NCBI GenBank assembly: GCA_021819825.1
Contig: JAKAEZ010000016.1
Location: forward strand, 1-47,248
Source of the DNA: Planctomycetota bacterium
Lineage (GTDB): Bacteria > Planctomycetota > Phycisphaerae > WQYP01
DNA length: 47,248 nt
Direction: 5' to 3'
Positions 45,763 to 47,248 of this stretch are shown here, piece by piece. A program made the translations under genes and the position numbers. The notes under the pieces are model-generated. The model saw nothing but the letters and a program-made list of their open reading frames with translations. It was not told the origin of the DNA and ran no database searches. Each line of letters begins with the position of its first letter. Position 1 is the first letter of the stretch.

Positions 45763-46941
45763 TTAATCTCCATTGCCATGCGCTGCCGCCCCCAAAACGC
45801 GCATCGCCGGCAACGCATTTCCGTGGCGGTCGAATAAGGATCGATACGACCATGGATTATGGGCAAACGTATTCTGATCCGGATTATACTCCGCTCCCCA
45901 CCACCAGACGCCCCGCCCCAGATGGTCAGGCAGGGTTTTAACTATTTTTATTACCGCCTGTGCGTACTGCGCCTGTCCTGCGGGTGTGAACGGAAATTGC
46001 ATTCCCGGTTTGGATTTCCAATTGGCATTGTGTGCGTCGTTAATCCACGGATAAGCGGTTTCCGCAACGATAATCGGTTTGTGCACAAGATCGGCAAGTT
46101 TCACAAGCCGCGATCTTAAATTTCTTAGCGCGCCGCCCCAATACGGATAATAGTCATACCCGATGACATCAAAATGTACACCGTGCGCAACGAGTTGTTG
46201 GTAAAATTCAGGAGCATACGAGAAATCGCCTACTTGGATCATGATCTTGGGTTTATGCGATCCGCTGCCCGCGTAAACACCGGCTATCGCGGCATTCAGC
46301 AGCGACGCCAGGCGATTCCACCGCGCTTGATGGTTTACCCAGAGTTTTCCCTGCGGCCAAAGCATACCATTATTAATCTCATTGCCGACCAGTACCATAT
46401 TCGGCATTGCGTGGGCTTTTCGCAGTGTGGTCATCACGCGTTGGCAATACGCACGCAGTCGCAGACGCAATTGAGGCAGCGGCAGCTTCCGCCAGGCGGC
46501 GGGGGTAAGTTGATGACCGGGATCGGCCCATGTATCCGAAAAGTGCATGTCCAGAATAAAATAAAATCCGGCTTTCTTAATTTTTTGCGCCAGCGGTAAC
46601 GTATACGCTAGGTTGTTCAGCGTTCCCAATTTACCCCATTTCCGGCGTTCTACCGATGTGGCCCGATGCCACAGTCGCAATCGCAGACAATTACAGCCCG
46701 TTTGCTTAAAGGCGCGAATCAATCCAACCGGCTTGTGGTTATACCGGTAAACGCCGCCATGAGATTCAATATAGCCGAAATACGAAACATCAGCCCCGGC
46801 GAGAAAATTGTTTCTTGCTGGAGCCGCGCTCAACAGCCCCGGCAGGGCCGCAAGGAATAAAATCACCAGCAGCCCACGGCACCAATCTGCGGTTGCGCAA
46901 TATCTGGAATCGGTAGTATCCCCAATAGTTGCGTCTGTCAT
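45763..46941 (-). CDS. GH53 endo-beta-1,4-galactanase, exported
   Basis: It cuts beta-1,4-galactan, the side chain of type I arabinogalactan and pectin. The protein has 392 aa with a hydrophobic signal segment (about 22-40) ending in LLSAAPA. FLAGADVSYFGYIE, TGCNCLRLRLWH, YFILDMHFSDTWADPGHQ, MVLVGNEINNGMLWPQG with acid/base Glu188, and IIVAETAYPW with nucleophile Glu294 are the GH53 signatures. It would supply oligogalactans for the GH35 enzyme encoded downstream. AGGACGGG lies close before the start codon. No transporter or SusCD-type genes accompany the pair. Confidence 0.92.
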   Translation of the reverse strand: MTDATIGDTTDSRYCATADWCRGLLVILFLAALPGLLSAAPARNNFLAGADVSYFGYIESHGGVYRYNHKPVGLIRAFKQTGCNCLRLRLWHRATSVERRKWGKLGTLNNLAYTLPLAQKIKKAGFYFILDMHFSDTWADPGHQLTPAAWRKLPLPQLRLRLRAYCQRVMTTLRKAHAMPNMVLVGNEINNGMLWPQGKLWVNHQARWNRLASLLNAAIAGVYAGSGSHKPKIMIQVGDFSYAPEFYQQLVAHGVHFDVIGYDYYPYWGGALRNLRSRLVKLADLVHKPIIVAETAYPWINDAHNANWKSKPGMQFPFTPAGQAQYAQAVIKIVKTLPDHLGRGVWWWGAEYNPDQNTFAHNPWSYRSLFDRHGNALPAMRVLGAAAHGNGD

Positions 46942-47102
46942 AAGAAACCCGTCCTGAAATAATAAAAATCATTATCTGGCGATGCGGTGCCGTACACAAC
47001 TACCGGAGAATCGATGAACATGGAACATTTCTGCATACACGGATAATCTCGTTACATAAAAATGTTGGCTAGTGCTCTGTCACACCTAAATGTTAGGATT
47101 GA
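46942..47102 (-). promoter_or_regulatory. Upstream region of the GH53-GH35 pair
   Basis: On the - strand TTGTGT, then 17 bases, then GATAAT form a modest sigma-70-like promoter about 30-60 bases before the GH53 start. Nothing else in the stretch is recognised. It ends in TAGTGCTCTGTCACACCTAA-type sequence near 47071-47090, which resembles insertion-sequence termini. Confidence 0.35.
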
Positions 47103-47201
47103 TTGGCCGCAAAGGCCCCATATGCAAGAAGCAGCGGCGAAAACCGGGTCCGTAGACCCCTTGAGCTGCTGCGACGCCGCAGATGGGGCGTTTGCGGCCA
47201 A
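47103..47201. repeat. 99-nt nested inverted repeat at the right edge
   Basis: TTGGCCGCAAAGGCCCCAT (47103-47121) pairs with ATGGGGCGTTTGCGGCCAA (47183-47201) at 18 of 19 positions. Inside, AGCAGC (47130-47135) pairs with GCTGCT (47165-47170), and GGGTC-CGTA-GACCC (47146-47159) forms the tip. Three coaxial stems in 99 nt are unlikely by chance. Candidates are a folded mobile-element end, a small RNA or a large terminator; no T-run is seen. No RNA family was recognised. Confidence 0.6.
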
Positions 47202-47248
47202 CCCCGCGGGGCGGGGGCCAGGGGGCTGTGGGCTTTGTCGCTCGTCGT

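Overview
The window is a bacterial chromosome segment, most likely from a planctomycete, possibly class Phycisphaerae. This assignment is inferred from gene content: a type III glutamine synthetase, a FlgI-like lipoprotein far from flagellar genes, a free-standing DUF2090 protein in a sugar-phosphate cluster, an AroD-AroE fusion, a very long IF-2 linker, and frequent TTG/GTG starts. No rRNA, tRNA, CRISPR array or intact transposase was seen.

Left part. Positions 1-3300 hold small accessory genes: a left-cut fragment, two short paralogous ORFs (377-466 and 951-1097) each overlapping the start of the next gene, a bacterial-PH-domain-like membrane protein, an ankyrin lipoprotein, small membrane proteins and a WaaP/RIO-like kinase. 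A Cof-type HAD phosphatase follows. Then comes a carbon block on the + strand: short-form 6-phosphogluconate dehydrogenase, glucose-6-phosphate dehydrogenase (zwf), transaldolase, glucose-6-phosphate isomerase (pgi), a DUF2090 aldolase-like protein, endonuclease IV (nfo) and an aroD-aroE fusion. Apart from ribulose-5-phosphate conversion and transketolase, this links glucose-6-phosphate to the pentose phosphate pathway and the shikimate pathway.

Middle. A type III glutamine synthetase lies behind a textbook sigma-54 promoter and a possible sigma-70 promoter. It ends at a strong terminator shared with a convergent PAP2 phosphatase. Next is the translation block nusA-infB-rbfA, with no rimP seen upstream of nusA, then an HhH-GPD-like protein that has lost key residues, hisG, a small membrane protein, yajQ, a FlgI-like lipoprotein and a XerC/D recombinase.

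Osmotic block (about 28.4-37.3 kb, - strand). ectABCD (synthesis of ectoine and 5-hydroxyectoine) runs directly into ehuBCDA (uptake of the same solutes) as one compact array with ATGA overlaps. Just upstream on the same strand are an MscS channel and murQ. Compatible-solute synthesis, uptake, and pressure release by ion and solute efflux therefore sit side by side.

Right part. An SGNH/DUF303 exported esterase-like gene is flanked by repeat-rich spacers, followed by clpB and recA (stress and repair). On the - strand are a GH53 endo-galactanase and a GH35 beta-galactosidase, a small galactan-degradation operon. The right edge carries a 99-nt nested inverted repeat that may belong to a mobile element continuing outside the window.
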